Positions 27,112-36,396 of a stretch of 64,000 nt of DNA are shown here, in pieces. The translations under genes were made by a program, and so were the position numbers. The DNA comes from JBPYCR01 sp051846915 (lineage in GTDB: Bacteria > Bacillota > Bacilli > Bacillales > Amphibacillaceae). Numbering within the stretch: position 1 is the first letter of the stretch; every line of letters begins with the position of its first letter. The stretch covers positions 1-64,000 of the forward strand of contig NZ_JBPYCR010000003.1 in assembly GCF_051846915.1 (NCBI RefSeq), given 5' to 3'. Below the pieces are notes generated by a model. That model was not told the origin of the DNA. It made no database searches and saw nothing but the letters and a program-made list of their open reading frames with translations.

Positions 27112-28412
27112 CTTGAACGACCCGCCACTTAACATTCTACGGATTGTTTGAAGTGGGGGGTTCCTAAGAACACCGACCTTATGGTCAGTTTTAATTAGGC
27201 TAGCCCCGCAGTCCCTGCGGTTGTGTTTAATCTTTTCGCTTCTTTTTCAATATTCCTGGCCGCATTAACGTCCCTGTTATGATGGATGCCACATTTGGAA
27301 CATGTCCATTCACGAATGCTGAGGTTCTTAACGTCTTTGTTCTTGTAGTCGCAATTGGAACAAAGCTGAGAAGAAGGAAAGGTCTTCGATACGATCACGA
27401 CTTGTTTGCCGTACCACTTCGCTTTATATGTCAGCATGTTTTTGAATGTCGACCAGGAAACATCACTAATTTCCTTAGCCAAACGTTGATTTTTAAGCAT
27501 GTTTACAACCTGCAAATCTTCCAGCCCAACGACATCGTGGCTTTTAATGATGTTGGACGATAGTTTATGCAGGAAATCCATGCGTGCGTTTGTCAGCTTT
27601 TCATAGATGCATGCAACCTTAATGCGTGCTTTATGCCAGTTGGCACCACCTTTCGTTCGTCTACTCATGATACGTTGTGCTTTGATTAATTTATGTTCAA
27701 GCCTATTTAGTAATCGCTGGTTGCCAAACGTTTCACCTGTACTCAGAATAGCAAAATTTTCTAGACCGAGGTCGATACCAACAGCAGAGTGTTTTTTGAT
27801 CAATTTCTCAACCTCTGTTTCGGCAAGAATAGACACATAATATTTACCACTCGGCTTCCGCCTAATTGTAGCGTTTATTATACGTCCATGAACCTCCCGG
27901 CTTTTAGCGAATTTAACGACACCCAGTTTAGGCAGTATTAGTCTATTCCCGGTTATCCGGATATTGTCATTGGTGTACTTCGTTGTATAGGATTGGAGTT
28001 GATTTTTCTTGGACTTAAAGCGAGGATAGTTTGCTTTTTTACGAAGAAAGTTGTCGAAGGCTGCAGAGAGGTTTCTTAAAGATGATTGGAGTGAAATACT
28101 GTCAACTTCTTTTAGCCAGGGGAATTCAGATTTTAATTCCGGAAGCCGGGCGGAACACTTCCCGTAAGACAGTCCTTGCCCAATTTCTTGATATGCCTTA
28201 TGCCATTTTGAGAGAAAATGATTGAACACAAAGCGGGTGCAACCAATCGTTTTATTAATCAGGACAGCTTGTTGTTTTGTCGGGTATAATCTAAATTTAT
28301 ACGCTTTGTGCACAAGCATTTTTCTGCCTCCCCCTTTAGATCACCTATATTATACACAACATTTACCAATAACACAAACATTTGTTCTTGTTTATAAACT
28401 AATTTATGAGCT
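27112..28412 (-). mobile_element. Standalone TnpB element of the IS200/IS605 group (IS1341 type), approximate ends
   Basis: A single intact tnpB with no tnpA. The right end holds an imperfect 11-bp hairpin (27120-27161, ACCCGCCACTT/AAGTGGGGGGT) and a small GACC-TTAT-GGTC hairpin at about 27173, the layout of an omegaRNA/right end overlapping the 3' end of tnpB, and stops near GTTCAAG (27112-27118, minus strand). The left end has the short hairpin-forming ACAAATGTTTGT. A TTTAA on the minus strand at 28413-28417 could be the target-adjacent motif. The boundaries are inferred. Confidence 0.65.
27195..28319 (-). CDS. tnpB: RNA-guided endonuclease TnpB, IS200/IS605 family
   Basis: 374 aa, full length. 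N-terminal helix-turn-helix domain (KAYKFRLYPTKQQAVLINKTIGCTRFVFN), central OrfB domain, then RuvC residues Asp183 (GIDLGLENFA), Glu267 (VGLEDLQV) and Asp350 (HNRDVNAARNI), with a four-cysteine zinc ribbon (Cys320, Cys323, Cys340, Cys343). All catalytic and zinc residues are intact, so the nuclease should be active with its omegaRNA. The frame is undisrupted. It would need a TnpA from another element to move. Confidence 0.96.
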   Translation of the reverse strand: MLVHKAYKFRLYPTKQQAVLINKTIGCTRFVFNHFLSKWHKAYQEIGQGLSYGKCSARLPELKSEFPWLKEVDSISLQSSLRNLSAAFDNFLRKKANYPRFKSKKNQLQSYTTKYTNDNIRITGNRLILPKLGVVKFAKSREVHGRIINATIRRKPSGKYYVSILAETEVEKLIKKHSAVGIDLGLENFAILSTGETFGNQRLLNRLEHKLIKAQRIMSRRTKGGANWHKARIKVACIYEKLTNARMDFLHKLSSNIIKSHDVVGLEDLQVVNMLKNQRLAKEISDVSWSTFKNMLTYKAKWYGKQVVIVSKTFPSSQLCSNCDYKNKDVKNLSIREWTCSKCGIHHNRDVNAARNIEKEAKRLNTTAGTAGLA

Positions 28413-28452
28413 TTAAATGGATTCTGTTATCGATGCAGTTCAAGAACAGTCG

Positions 28453-28487
28453 GAAGGCATTGAACGTCCTGCATAAGAGTCGTCCAA
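28453..28487 (-). terminator. Stem-loop after the glutamate-type dehydrogenase gene
   Basis: On the minus strand GCATTGGACG pairs with CGTTCAATGC (one G-T pair) around a 14-base loop, 15 bases after the stop. No T-tract follows, so termination may be weak. Confidence 0.45.
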
Positions 28488-28501
28488 TGCTTTCTATCTG
28501 C

Positions 28502-29881
28502 TTAATACAGCTTCCCTTGTCGATACAAAACGGTTGAGAGCTTTAACACGGAGTGAATATAGCATGTTCTTCGCAATGAGTGTGAGTTTGAAAAAAACGC
28601 CGGAAATACATGATCAAATGTATGTTGCATTTTTTTATAAAGTCGGCGAAACACTTCATCTTCTGTAAAGAATTGGGTTTCCTTCCCTTGAATCCATTCA
28701 AAATAGGAAACGATAACACCGCCCGCATTGGATAATATATCCGGAATTACAAGCTTTTTCTGTTCCGCAAAATAATTGTCAGCTTCATTCGTAATCGGCC
28801 CATTAGCTCCTTCAACAATTATTTTTGCTTTAACGTTTTTCATATTATTTTTATGAATTTGATTTTCCAGTGCAACTAAAAAGAGTGCATCTACGTCCAA
28901 ATACAAAATTTCGTCACGCTCAAGAATTTCTGCATGAACATCAGCTTCTTTCAGTTCTTCCTTCGTTTTTGGCAGATCACCTTCATTATTATCCGTAAAT
29001 TTAACTAGTGCAGGAATATCCAGCCCATCCTCTTTATACAACGTTACATTACGGTCACTTACAGCCACTACCTTATTGTTTACTTTGCTACACTGATACG
29101 CATCCAATGCCGCTGCCGACCCTACATTTCCAAACCCTTGAAACGCCAATGTCAATGATTGGTCATACATATTCAAAACAGTATTTGCTTTGCTTGAATT
29201 TTGATCTTTCAACCAGCTTTTTTGCACTTCTGCAAAATCATGGATCATATATCGAAATGTAAAATAAACACCTTTTCCTGTCGATGTACTTCTCCCTAAA
29301 GAACCACCATTTTCTACACTTTTACCGGTAAAACTACCCAAGTAATCCCTGCCAGGATGGATACTTTTAAATTCACCCATCATCCAGTCCATTTCCCGTT
29401 CTCCCGTACCAACATCAGGTGCCGGAATATCTTTGTTTGGTCCAATGATTCCGCTAAAGTATTGGACATATTTGATACAGATGGAATGAAGATCTTTTTT
29501 ATTGTATTCTTTCGGATTGATGACAACACCACCTTTACCGCCACCAAATGGAACGTTATGTAGGGCGGTTTTTAGCGTCATCAAGGAAGACAAATTAACT
29601 ACTTCATCCTCATTCACCGATTCATGGAAACGGATTCCGCCTTTATAAGGACCGAGAATATTGTTATGCTGCACCCGATAAGCTGGAATGCGTTCGACAT
29701 TACCGTTTTCCAACGCAACACGCAAATAGGACTTATTTACATGATTTGGTGTTGATAATATCGATACTAAAGAATGAAACGCTTTTTCTCGCTGTTCCTT
29801 ATATAAATCAGGTAAAAATGACGCATCATCAAAAAGTGAATTTAATGAATCTTGAACGATCTTTGCAGTTCTACTCTCCAT
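28502..29881 (-). CDS. Glu/Leu/Phe/Val dehydrogenase family protein (NAD(P)-glutamate dehydrogenase-like)
   Basis: 459 aa. The dimerisation/substrate domain has GPYKGGIRFHESV, FGGGKGGVVINPKEY with the substrate lysines and PAPDVGTGEREMDWM. The nucleotide domain has FQGFGNVGSAAALDAYQ and IVEGANGPIT. It would interconvert an amino acid and ammonia plus 2-oxo acid; glutamate is most likely but not proven. It lies at the 3' side of a taurine locus, where a dehydrogenase is needed to release the amino group taken up by the transaminase. GGAGG is 9 bases before the ATG. Confidence 0.9.
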   Translation of the reverse strand: MESRTAKIVQDSLNSLFDDASFLPDLYKEQREKAFHSLVSILSTPNHVNKSYLRVALENGNVERIPAYRVQHNNILGPYKGGIRFHESVNEDEVVNLSSLMTLKTALHNVPFGGGKGGVVINPKEYNKKDLHSICIKYVQYFSGIIGPNKDIPAPDVGTGEREMDWMMGEFKSIHPGRDYLGSFTGKSVENGGSLGRSTSTGKGVYFTFRYMIHDFAEVQKSWLKDQNSSKANTVLNMYDQSLTLAFQGFGNVGSAAALDAYQCSKVNNKVVAVSDRNVTLYKEDGLDIPALVKFTDNNEGDLPKTKEELKEADVHAEILERDEILYLDVDALFLVALENQIHKNNMKNVKAKIIVEGANGPITNEADNYFAEQKKLVIPDILSNAGGVIVSYFEWIQGKETQFFTEDEVFRRLYKKMQHTFDHVFPAFFSNSHSLRRTCYIHSVLKLSTVLYRQGKLY

Positions 29882-30012
29882 CTATTTTAACCTCCATTTT
29901 TTCTTACATTCTAACCATGAGGGTTCCCAATTATTAATAAGTTCAAACATTAGGCAAGATACGAACTGCAATACTCACTTACTATATGTGATTCACGTAA
30001 AAACTTATGCTG

Positions 30013-30738
30013 TTAACCAAACTTTCTTGATAAATTAATTTCGAAAGCGTATAAATCACTACGATAATAAGCTTCTTCATATTCAATAATGTCTTCTGTC
30101 GGATCCTTTATAACCCGTTCCGCTTTTAATACACTGGTATTCGGTTCAATTTGCAAATATGCTCCATCCTGTTCAGAAATAGCACAACTACTAATTTTTT
30201 GATTTGCTTCTGCAAATTGAATGCCTAAGCTTTTTTCTAAAACGTCATATAATGTAATCTCATTTAAGTCGTAATCTGCTAAGGGCTCCCCTATAGATAG
30301 AGGATAATAATGTTGTTCAAGACCTATCGGCATGTTATTTGCCAAACGGAGTCGTTTTAAATAAAATGCTTCTTTAAATCCTGTTATTTTCTTTACATAA
30401 TTAGGAGGGGGCACTTTATAAAAATCAATTAACTGTATCCCTGGTTCCATTCCCAGTCTCCGTATGGTTTCTGTTGTGCTGCTCAAGTGACCAAGCCAAT
30501 TTTGGATTGGTTTTAATGATACAAACGTTCCTTTTCCATGCTTTTTAACCAAAACACCTTCCCGAACTAACAATGTAATTGCTTCCCTTACTGTACTGCG
30601 ACTAACATCATATTTCTGCATAATTTCTCGTTCACTTGGAATTTGATCCATGAGAGTACCTTCTACTATTTGCTTTTCAATTTCATGTTTAAGTTGTATA
30701 TGCAAAGGTATGTGATTTTCTTTATCTAACGTCATCAT
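30013..30738 (-). CDS. GntR family regulator, HutC/UTRA subfamily, probable taurine regulator
   Basis: 241 aa: an N-terminal winged helix (IPLHIQLKHEIEKQIVEGTLMDQIPSEREIMQKYDVSRSTVREAITLLVREGVLVKKHGKGTFV, with its recognition helix at about 35-60) and a C-terminal UTRA effector domain (LKRLRLANNMPIGLEQHYYPL). The start is ATG at 30738 or the next codon, also ATG. It lies between dehydrogenase and exporter genes, and the 17-bp motif found upstream of tpa and the TRAP genes is of the type bound by this subfamily. No MocR-type TauR is present here, so this would be a different taurine regulator. Confidence 0.9.
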   Translation of the reverse strand: MMTLDKENHIPLHIQLKHEIEKQIVEGTLMDQIPSEREIMQKYDVSRSTVREAITLLVREGVLVKKHGKGTFVSLKPIQNWLGHLSSTTETIRRLGMEPGIQLIDFYKVPPPNYVKKITGFKEAFYLKRLRLANNMPIGLEQHYYPLSIGEPLADYDLNEITLYDVLEKSLGIQFAEANQKISSCAISEQDGAYLQIEPNTSVLKAERVIKDPTEDIIEYEEAYYRSDLYAFEINLSRKFG

Positions 30739-30844
30739 ATATTCCTCTTTTCCATTTCATGTAGCCGAAGCTATTCTATTATCGAAAAACGACTATATCC
30801 GCACTTTAACTGTAAGTATAAATCTGTTTCAAACACCTAATAAA

Positions 30845-32011
30845 CTAAATGACAATAAAGTTCCCGAATAACGAAATAAGGGTAAAACTAACAATACCTA
30901 CTGATACAGCTGCAATAAACCCTATATAAAATGGTTTAATGCCAATTCCTTTAAACTTACTAAAATCAGTCGATAAGCCGACTCCTGCCATCGCCATGCC
31001 TAACAAGTAGGTTGTTCCAAATGAACTTCCATAGGAATACACATTTTCCCAGGCAGTTTGCTGTAGAAAGCCATATGCAGCTCCCATATTTTCCAACGTC
31101 ATATCACCAATTGTTCGGACAAATGATAAGCCAAGAAAACCTATAACGAACAACGGAATAAATGTATACCACTTTGGCAAAGCTTTCTGTCCTTCCTTCG
31201 CTTCCGCATCATTTTTATCACTATTTTTATAAAACAAATAAGAGACAAAAGGGATGATAACGATAATGAATAAATTACGTGTTAATTTCGTTACGGTTGC
31301 AACATCAACCACTTTTTTCATCTCAAACACTTGGTTATAAATTAGTGCAGATCCAGTAACTTGTGCCGTATCATGGATGGCCGTTCCTAAAAACATCCCA
31401 GCTTTAATCGGATCATCGGCAAAAAAGAAGTTAGCAACAAATGGATACAGCATCATTCCTGTTAAACCAAAAATAGTAATGTTAGCTACAGCATAGGAGA
31501 TTTCATCTTCTTTCGCTTCAATAACAGGGGACGTCGCCATGATAGCTGTCACCCCACAAATCCCCGTACCACAGGCAATTAACGTTCCAAGTCTATTCGA
31601 TTGTTTCATTTTATTTGTCAAATATAAAGTTATAAATAGTCCAACAGAAATACAAGCGACAATTAGCGGAATCCCAAGTGCCCCAAGCTTTAATGCCTCG
31701 ATTAAACTTAGCCTTAGACCAAGTAATACGATCCCAGCACGTAATGCATATTTGACTGAAAATTGGATCCCCTTTATAAACATACTCTTAATACCTACGA
31801 CGTTTCGAAAGATAATTCCAATAATAATTGCAACAAATATACCTGATACGGGTGTTTTACTTCCTGCAGACAACAGTTTCAATTTAATCAACAAATTCCC
31901 GATCCATTCCGCTCCGTAAATGCCAATAAACATAACGAGAATACTCAATAGCAGTCCCGGGAATAATTTGATTAAAATAGGTGTTTCATCTCTATTCTTT
32001 GTGTTATCCAT
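30845..32011 (-). CDS. YeiH/UPF0324 family putative sulfate or sulfite exporter
   Basis: 388 aa with about ten membrane helices. Family marks: LRAGIVLLGLRLSLIEALKLGALGIPLI, ACGTGICGVTAIMATSPVIEAKEDEISYAVANITIFG and FLGTAIHDTAQVTGSALIY. The ATG at 32011 follows AAGGGA at 8 bases; an ATG at 32020 is too close. Sulfoacetaldehyde acetyltransferase releases sulfite, and sulfonate degraders need an exporter for it or for sulfate. The location just downstream of xsc makes this the likely exporter. Confidence 0.88.
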   Translation of the reverse strand: MDNTKNRDETPILIKLFPGLLLSILVMFIGIYGAEWIGNLLIKLKLLSAGSKTPVSGIFVAIIIGIIFRNVVGIKSMFIKGIQFSVKYALRAGIVLLGLRLSLIEALKLGALGIPLIVACISVGLFITLYLTNKMKQSNRLGTLIACGTGICGVTAIMATSPVIEAKEDEISYAVANITIFGLTGMMLYPFVANFFFADDPIKAGMFLGTAIHDTAQVTGSALIYNQVFEMKKVVDVATVTKLTRNLFIIVIIPFVSYLFYKNSDKNDAEAKEGQKALPKWYTFIPLFVIGFLGLSFVRTIGDMTLENMGAAYGFLQQTAWENVYSYGSSFGTTYLLGMAMAGVGLSTDFSKFKGIGIKPFYIGFIAAVSVGIVSFTLISLFGNFIVI

Positions 32012-32041
32012 CTTTCCCATCCCTTTTATTAAATAAAGAAG

Positions 32042-32080
32042 CTTTGGCTCAATAAGATATTTACTCTAATTGAACCAAAG
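32042..32080 (-). terminator. Hairpin between xsc and the exporter gene
   Basis: CTTTGGCTCAAT (32042-32053) pairs with ATTGAACCAAAG (32069-32080), with one wobble pair; on the minus strand it is followed by CTTCTTTATTT. The exporter gene begins 30 bases later with no room for a promoter, so partial read-through is likely. Confidence 0.65.
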
Positions 32081-32154
32081 TCTCTCTATCATAAATCATT
32101 TTTAACACTTACTTATTGCTCATTATATCATGCATGTATTATTCACCAAATTTA

Positions 32155-33921
32155 TTATTGATTTTTCCATGAGTCATGATCTAAGTGTTTATATTTATCA
32201 AGAAATCGTGTTGGCATCTTCAGAGCATCTTTTCGGAATGGCGGTGCAAGTTGCGTGCCGTCAACCATTATATTAATAACAGTCGGCTTATTTTCCTTTA
32301 ACGCTTTTTCAATCGTCGGACCAATATCTTCTGCTTTATCAACTGTAAAACCAAGTGCCCCCATAGATTCGGCTACTTCTGCAAAATTAGGTCCTTCAAT
32401 GTTGGAACCAACAAATCGGTCGTTATAGTAATCTACTTGGTTTTTCTTCTCTGCCCCCCACGATTCATTATTAAAGACACACGCAATGACGGGAATGTTT
32501 TGTTCCACAGCTGTACTTACTTCATGCAAGCTCATACCCCAAGCTCCATCCCCAACAATCGCAACAGATGGTGAGTTAGGTTCCGCAATCTTTGCTCCGA
32601 TTGCTGCTGGATATGCAAAACCACAATTACCAAATGTTAATGCGGCAATATGACGCCTACTTTGATTAAATGTTAAATACGCATTCGCTGTCGAAGAGAC
32701 GTTACCAATATCGGTTGAGAAAATCGTGTTTTCCGGAAATGCTTTTCTTACTTCCAAGAGAGCTCGACGTGGATTAATCGGATCTCCTTCTACCATTGCC
32801 AAGTCTACCAATTCCGTTTCCCAATCTGTTTTTAGCTTTGAGATTTTCTCCTGACGAGCGGCATCTTTTCTCTTTTCGATATCGGATAAGCACTTATAAA
32901 TCTCATCACTTGCAGCTCGAGCATCCCCAATAATTCCAACTTCTACCGGGTGTGTTCGCGCAATATTACGCGGGTTGATATCAATTTGAATGATTGCTGC
33001 ATCTTTTGGGAAATAATCAATATCATAACTCGGTAAAGTCCCAAATATTGATAACCTTGTGCCAATAGCCAGTAATACATCTGCATCCTTAATCAAATGC
33101 ATTGCAGCCTTTGATCCCATGTAACCGATTGGCCCAACTGCCAGTGGATGATTATTTGGAAAGGCATCATTGTGCATATAAGAAACAGCCACAGGAGCGG
33201 TTAAATGCTCGGCGATTTTCGTAACGACATCTATTCCGTCAGAATCCACAACACCACGTCCAGAAATAATGGCTGGTCTTTTCGCATGTTTTAGTAGTTT
33301 TACCGCCTTTTCAATTTGTATTGGATCACCTGTGCCTCTCGCATCCACTCGGTATTGATGTGGCTGTAAAATATAATCTTCTAATTCTCCATAAAAGTAA
33401 TCACGTGGAATGTCATATAAAACAGGACCTCGCTCAGCATATGCAATTCGAAATGCTGTTCTTAAAGTATCCGCAACACGGCTTGGATGTGTAACCTCTA
33501 CGGTTTCTTTCGTTATTGCTTTAAATACAGAAACTTGATCAGCTTCTTGGAAACCATCCCAACCGATTGTTGGTGTACCAGCGGAAGGTGAGATAACAAC
33601 CATCGGTGTATGAGCGTGATTTGCTGCTGCAACGGAAGTTACCATATTCGTCACTCCTGGCCCATTTTGGCCAATAACGACCCCTGCTACCCCTGACACC
33701 CTTGTATAGGCATCTGCAATATGTGCAGAACTTTGCTCATGCCGAACAGGAATAAAACGAATCCCCGCTGTCGGCATTAAATCAAGCATATCCATAAAGG
33801 CCGACCCTAATATTCCATAAATGTCCTTGACACCCTCTTGGACGAGCGTTTCAACGATCGCTTCACTCGGTGTCATTTTTAATTTCTTCTTCATGTTTTT
33901 TTCAACTTGTGTTGTATTCAT
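32155..33921 (-). CDS. xsc: Sulfoacetaldehyde acetyltransferase (thiamine diphosphate enzyme)
   Basis: 588 aa thiamine diphosphate enzyme with N-terminal pyrimidine-binding, central and C-terminal cofactor domains (VAIVGDGAWGMSLHEVSTAVEQNIPVIACVFNNESWGAEK). Segments typical of Xsc rather than acetolactate synthase are GQNGPGVTNMVTSV, GWDGFQEADQVSVF and DIPRDYFYGE. It cleaves sulfoacetaldehyde with phosphate to acetyl phosphate and sulfite. It follows the transaminase gene by 21 bases, which supports the assignment. No pta lies next to it, so acetyl phosphate must be handled by Pta or AckA encoded elsewhere. Confidence 0.88.
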   Translation of the reverse strand: MNTTQVEKNMKKKLKMTPSEAIVETLVQEGVKDIYGILGSAFMDMLDLMPTAGIRFIPVRHEQSSAHIADAYTRVSGVAGVVIGQNGPGVTNMVTSVAAANHAHTPMVVISPSAGTPTIGWDGFQEADQVSVFKAITKETVEVTHPSRVADTLRTAFRIAYAERGPVLYDIPRDYFYGELEDYILQPHQYRVDARGTGDPIQIEKAVKLLKHAKRPAIISGRGVVDSDGIDVVTKIAEHLTAPVAVSYMHNDAFPNNHPLAVGPIGYMGSKAAMHLIKDADVLLAIGTRLSIFGTLPSYDIDYFPKDAAIIQIDINPRNIARTHPVEVGIIGDARAASDEIYKCLSDIEKRKDAARQEKISKLKTDWETELVDLAMVEGDPINPRRALLEVRKAFPENTIFSTDIGNVSSTANAYLTFNQSRRHIAALTFGNCGFAYPAAIGAKIAEPNSPSVAIVGDGAWGMSLHEVSTAVEQNIPVIACVFNNESWGAEKKNQVDYYNDRFVGSNIEGPNFAEVAESMGALGFTVDKAEDIGPTIEKALKENKPTVINIMVDGTQLAPPFRKDALKMPTRFLDKYKHLDHDSWKNQ

Positions 33922-33942
33922 AAAACATCCTCCTACAAATAG

Positions 33943-35277
33943 TTATAATTGATAAATAGATTGTTTGACGGTATTCACGATGAAACGCAAATCTTCTTCG
34001 GTTGATACAAGTGGTGGAGCTATTATTATCACATTGTTTTGCCCTGGCACTGTATCGCCGTTTCTCCCAATAATCAATCCTGCTTTTTTACAACTAGCTA
34101 AAATCTGGTTCATTAATTCATCTGATAACGGTTCTTTTGTCTGTTTATCCGCAACCATCTCCAACCCTACTAAAAATCCAATTTGTCTTACTTCCCCTAC
34201 ATGAGGATGGGACTCTAGTTGTTTCAAATCATTTAAAATACGACTACCTAGTGAACTTACACGCTCTACGATTTGTTCTCTTTCAATTATTTCGATATTT
34301 TTTAATGCCACTGCACATGAGGCCGGGTGTCCACCAAAAGTGGATACATGACGAAAATGTGTATCCTTTCCTTCTTTCTTAAAGGCATCGGCAATTTCAC
34401 TTGTTACCGCTGTTGCTCCTAAAGGTAAATATCCGCTTGTAATTCCTTTTGCCATAGTTACCATATCAGGACGAACCCCTTTAGAATGCATGAAACCAAA
34501 CATTTCCCCTGTTCTTCCAAATCCTGAAACGACTTCATCGACAATTAAAAGGACATTGTATTTATTGCAAATCTCCGACACTCGTTGCAAATATTTAAAT
34601 GATGGTATAATCACCCCTCCACCGGAAATGAATGGTTCCATAATAAATGCAGCTACGGACTCCTCTCCTTCCCAATTAATCATTTCTTCGAGCATATCTG
34701 CTGCTTTTAAGTCGGACTCCTCTTTATCTCCGCCGAAAATTGACCGGTAACTATAGGGTGGATAAACATGCAGGAATCCTGGAACTCCAGGGTCGTATTT
34801 CACCCGTCTATTGGCTTGAGCAGTCGCACTTAATGCACCTAAAGTAGATCCATGATACGCTCTATACCTGGAAATGATTTTATACTTTTCAGGGTTTCCA
34901 GTTTGAATATGGTATTGTCTAGCTATTTTAAACGCTGTCTCATTCGCTTCCGATCCACTGTTGGAAAAAAATGTTCGAAACCTTCCCCCCAACAAGTCAC
35001 TTATTTTTTTCGATAAGTTCAATGCAGGAACATGGCTTAATGTAAGCGGAAAGTACGCTAAATCCTTCATTTGTTCCGCAGCAGCTTCTATGATTTCCTT
35101 CTGACCATGACCGAGATTTAAACACCACAATCCGGATACACCATCTAAATATTTGTTACCATCTACATCTGTAAACCACGAGCCCTCGCCTTTTTCCGCA
35201 ATAAATGGGCTTGCTTTTGGATCATAACGGCGAACTGCATTCCATAAATATTCTTCATTTTTTGTATCTGTACTCAT
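33943..35277 (-). CDS. tpa: Class III aminotransferase, probable taurine:pyruvate aminotransferase
   Basis: 444 aa. PLP-enzyme motifs are SNSGSEANETAFKIARQY, RYRAYHGSTLGALSAT, LLIVDEVVSGFGRTGEMFG and TMAKGITSGYLPLGA with the Schiff-base lysine. The family is omega-aminotransferase (BioA/Tpa-like). Because it is followed by xsc and flanked by a TRAP transporter and sulfite exporter, it most likely converts taurine plus pyruvate to sulfoacetaldehyde plus alanine. AAAGGAG is the ribosome site. Confidence 0.87.
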   Translation of the reverse strand: MSTDTKNEEYLWNAVRRYDPKASPFIAEKGEGSWFTDVDGNKYLDGVSGLWCLNLGHGQKEIIEAAAEQMKDLAYFPLTLSHVPALNLSKKISDLLGGRFRTFFSNSGSEANETAFKIARQYHIQTGNPEKYKIISRYRAYHGSTLGALSATAQANRRVKYDPGVPGFLHVYPPYSYRSIFGGDKEESDLKAADMLEEMINWEGEESVAAFIMEPFISGGGVIIPSFKYLQRVSEICNKYNVLLIVDEVVSGFGRTGEMFGFMHSKGVRPDMVTMAKGITSGYLPLGATAVTSEIADAFKKEGKDTHFRHVSTFGGHPASCAVALKNIEIIEREQIVERVSSLGSRILNDLKQLESHPHVGEVRQIGFLVGLEMVADKQTKEPLSDELMNQILASCKKAGLIIGRNGDTVPGQNNVIIIAPPLVSTEEDLRFIVNTVKQSIYQL

Positions 35278-35748
35278 TCTGGATTCTCCTTTCGAGTGTT
35301 TTCTTGATCAAAACTCAAATGGCATTGACGAATCATTGCGATGTCCGTACCAGTTTGTTCAGTTTTAGAAAAGCTATAATTAATAATTGGCACTAAATTT
35401 TATAAGATTTTGTATTATTGACACGATATTACTTTGCTTTAACCTTTGAACCTTTGTTTTACCGCTTTATGGCTAGACTCCTAAAATGGGATAATCTGCC
35501 CTGCGTGCTATCTAAAAAGTTACAGCAATCTGTTAAACCCTTGATCGCTTTGACCAGTCTAATCGTTGGAGTTTACGGAGTACCAAACTAAACAATTTTC
35601 AACACTCACTATCCATATTGCATTTATTTCTATATGGAATCTATTGTCAAGCACTGGCACTCCGTTTTTAATATGTTGTGAAGTGACTAAATTATAAAAC
35701 ACTTAATATCATACAAAAGGTGTTAAAATCACTATAGCAGATAATGAA
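35278..35748. other. 470-bp intergenic region upstream of tpa-xsc
   Basis: It contains the tpa leader, the 17-bp putative GntR operator (35340-35356) and a 20-bp imperfect dyad AGTTT-ACGGAGTACC-AAACT (35570-35589). No ORF with a ribosome site was seen. I did not find a convincing -35/-10 pair for tpa. Confidence 0.6.
35340..35356 (-). promoter_or_regulatory. Putative GntR/UTRA operator upstream of tpa-xsc
   Basis: GATGTCCGTACCAGTTT, identical over 17 bases to 39285-39301 in front of the TRAP genes. On the minus strand it reads AAACTGGTACGGACATC and resembles the TGGTNNNGACA-type sites of HutC-subfamily regulators such as NagR. It lies 63 bases before the tpa start. Confidence 0.65.
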
Positions 35749-36267
35749 TCACTCATCATGATTTGTGCGGATACCGAATAATGTTTGTATATCGATTACC
35801 AAATTTTTAAGCACGACAAGTAATGTGAAAAATGCACAAATAGGAATCATTGTTTTCAAGTGATAAAGTGGAATAGAAACTGCGGTTGGTGTCATTTCTT
35901 TCCTCCCAATAGATGACAATGCCGCATCCATTCCTTTGGTGATTAGAACATACAAATACAGGAATGCAAAAATAAATGTAATTATATTTGTGATTGCTTT
36001 TTTTCTTGGTGAAAATTTTTCATAGAATACATCTAACCTGACAAACGCATCATTTCGGAGGGCGTATGGGCCGGAAACACAGGCTAATAATACAATGGCA
36101 TATTGGATAGTAACCGATATCCATAACGAAGGCTGATTAAATATATATCTTAGAATGACGTCCGTTAATCCAAATACCATCGCATATAAAACAAGACACC
36201 AACCTATTCTCCCTAATATTTCACTAATATTATCTATGGTTACTTCGATTGTTTCCCATACTTTCAT
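35749..36267 (-). CDS. TRAP transporter small permease (DctQ family)
   Basis: 172 aa with four membrane helices and the DctQ motif region VFGLTDVILRYIFNQPSLWISVTIQYAIVLLACVSGPYALRNDAFVRLDVFYEKFSPR. It forms the membrane complex with DctM and takes substrate from DctP. GGGGG lies 10 bases before the ATG. It is the last gene of a TRAP set whose order (M-P-Q along transcription) is unusual, with gaps of 284 and 129 bases. Confidence 0.93.
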   Translation of the reverse strand: MKVWETIEVTIDNISEILGRIGWCLVLYAMVFGLTDVILRYIFNQPSLWISVTIQYAIVLLACVSGPYALRNDAFVRLDVFYEKFSPRKKAITNIITFIFAFLYLYVLITKGMDAALSSIGRKEMTPTAVSIPLYHLKTMIPICAFFTLLVVLKNLVIDIQTLFGIRTNHDE

Positions 36268-36396
36268 TCAGACATTCGCCCCCTTATTCCAACTTTAATA
36301 AATATATGAATTAGACATGCTGTCCCCTCCCTTTGTTTTAATACCGTAGTGCTATCGGGAGGGATGCATAAAAGTTTAAAAATTATTCTTCATCTA

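Noticed and set aside
27000..27112. Remnant of a gene split by the TnpB element (minus-strand frame ending EELEQFSSYFEISGN)
   Set aside because: The frame has a TAG just before the element end and no matching N-terminal part at the other flank; a chance frame cannot be excluded.
28420..28470. Small plus-strand ORF starting MDSVIDAVQEQ
   Set aside because: 19 codons, no ribosome site and no conserved feature.
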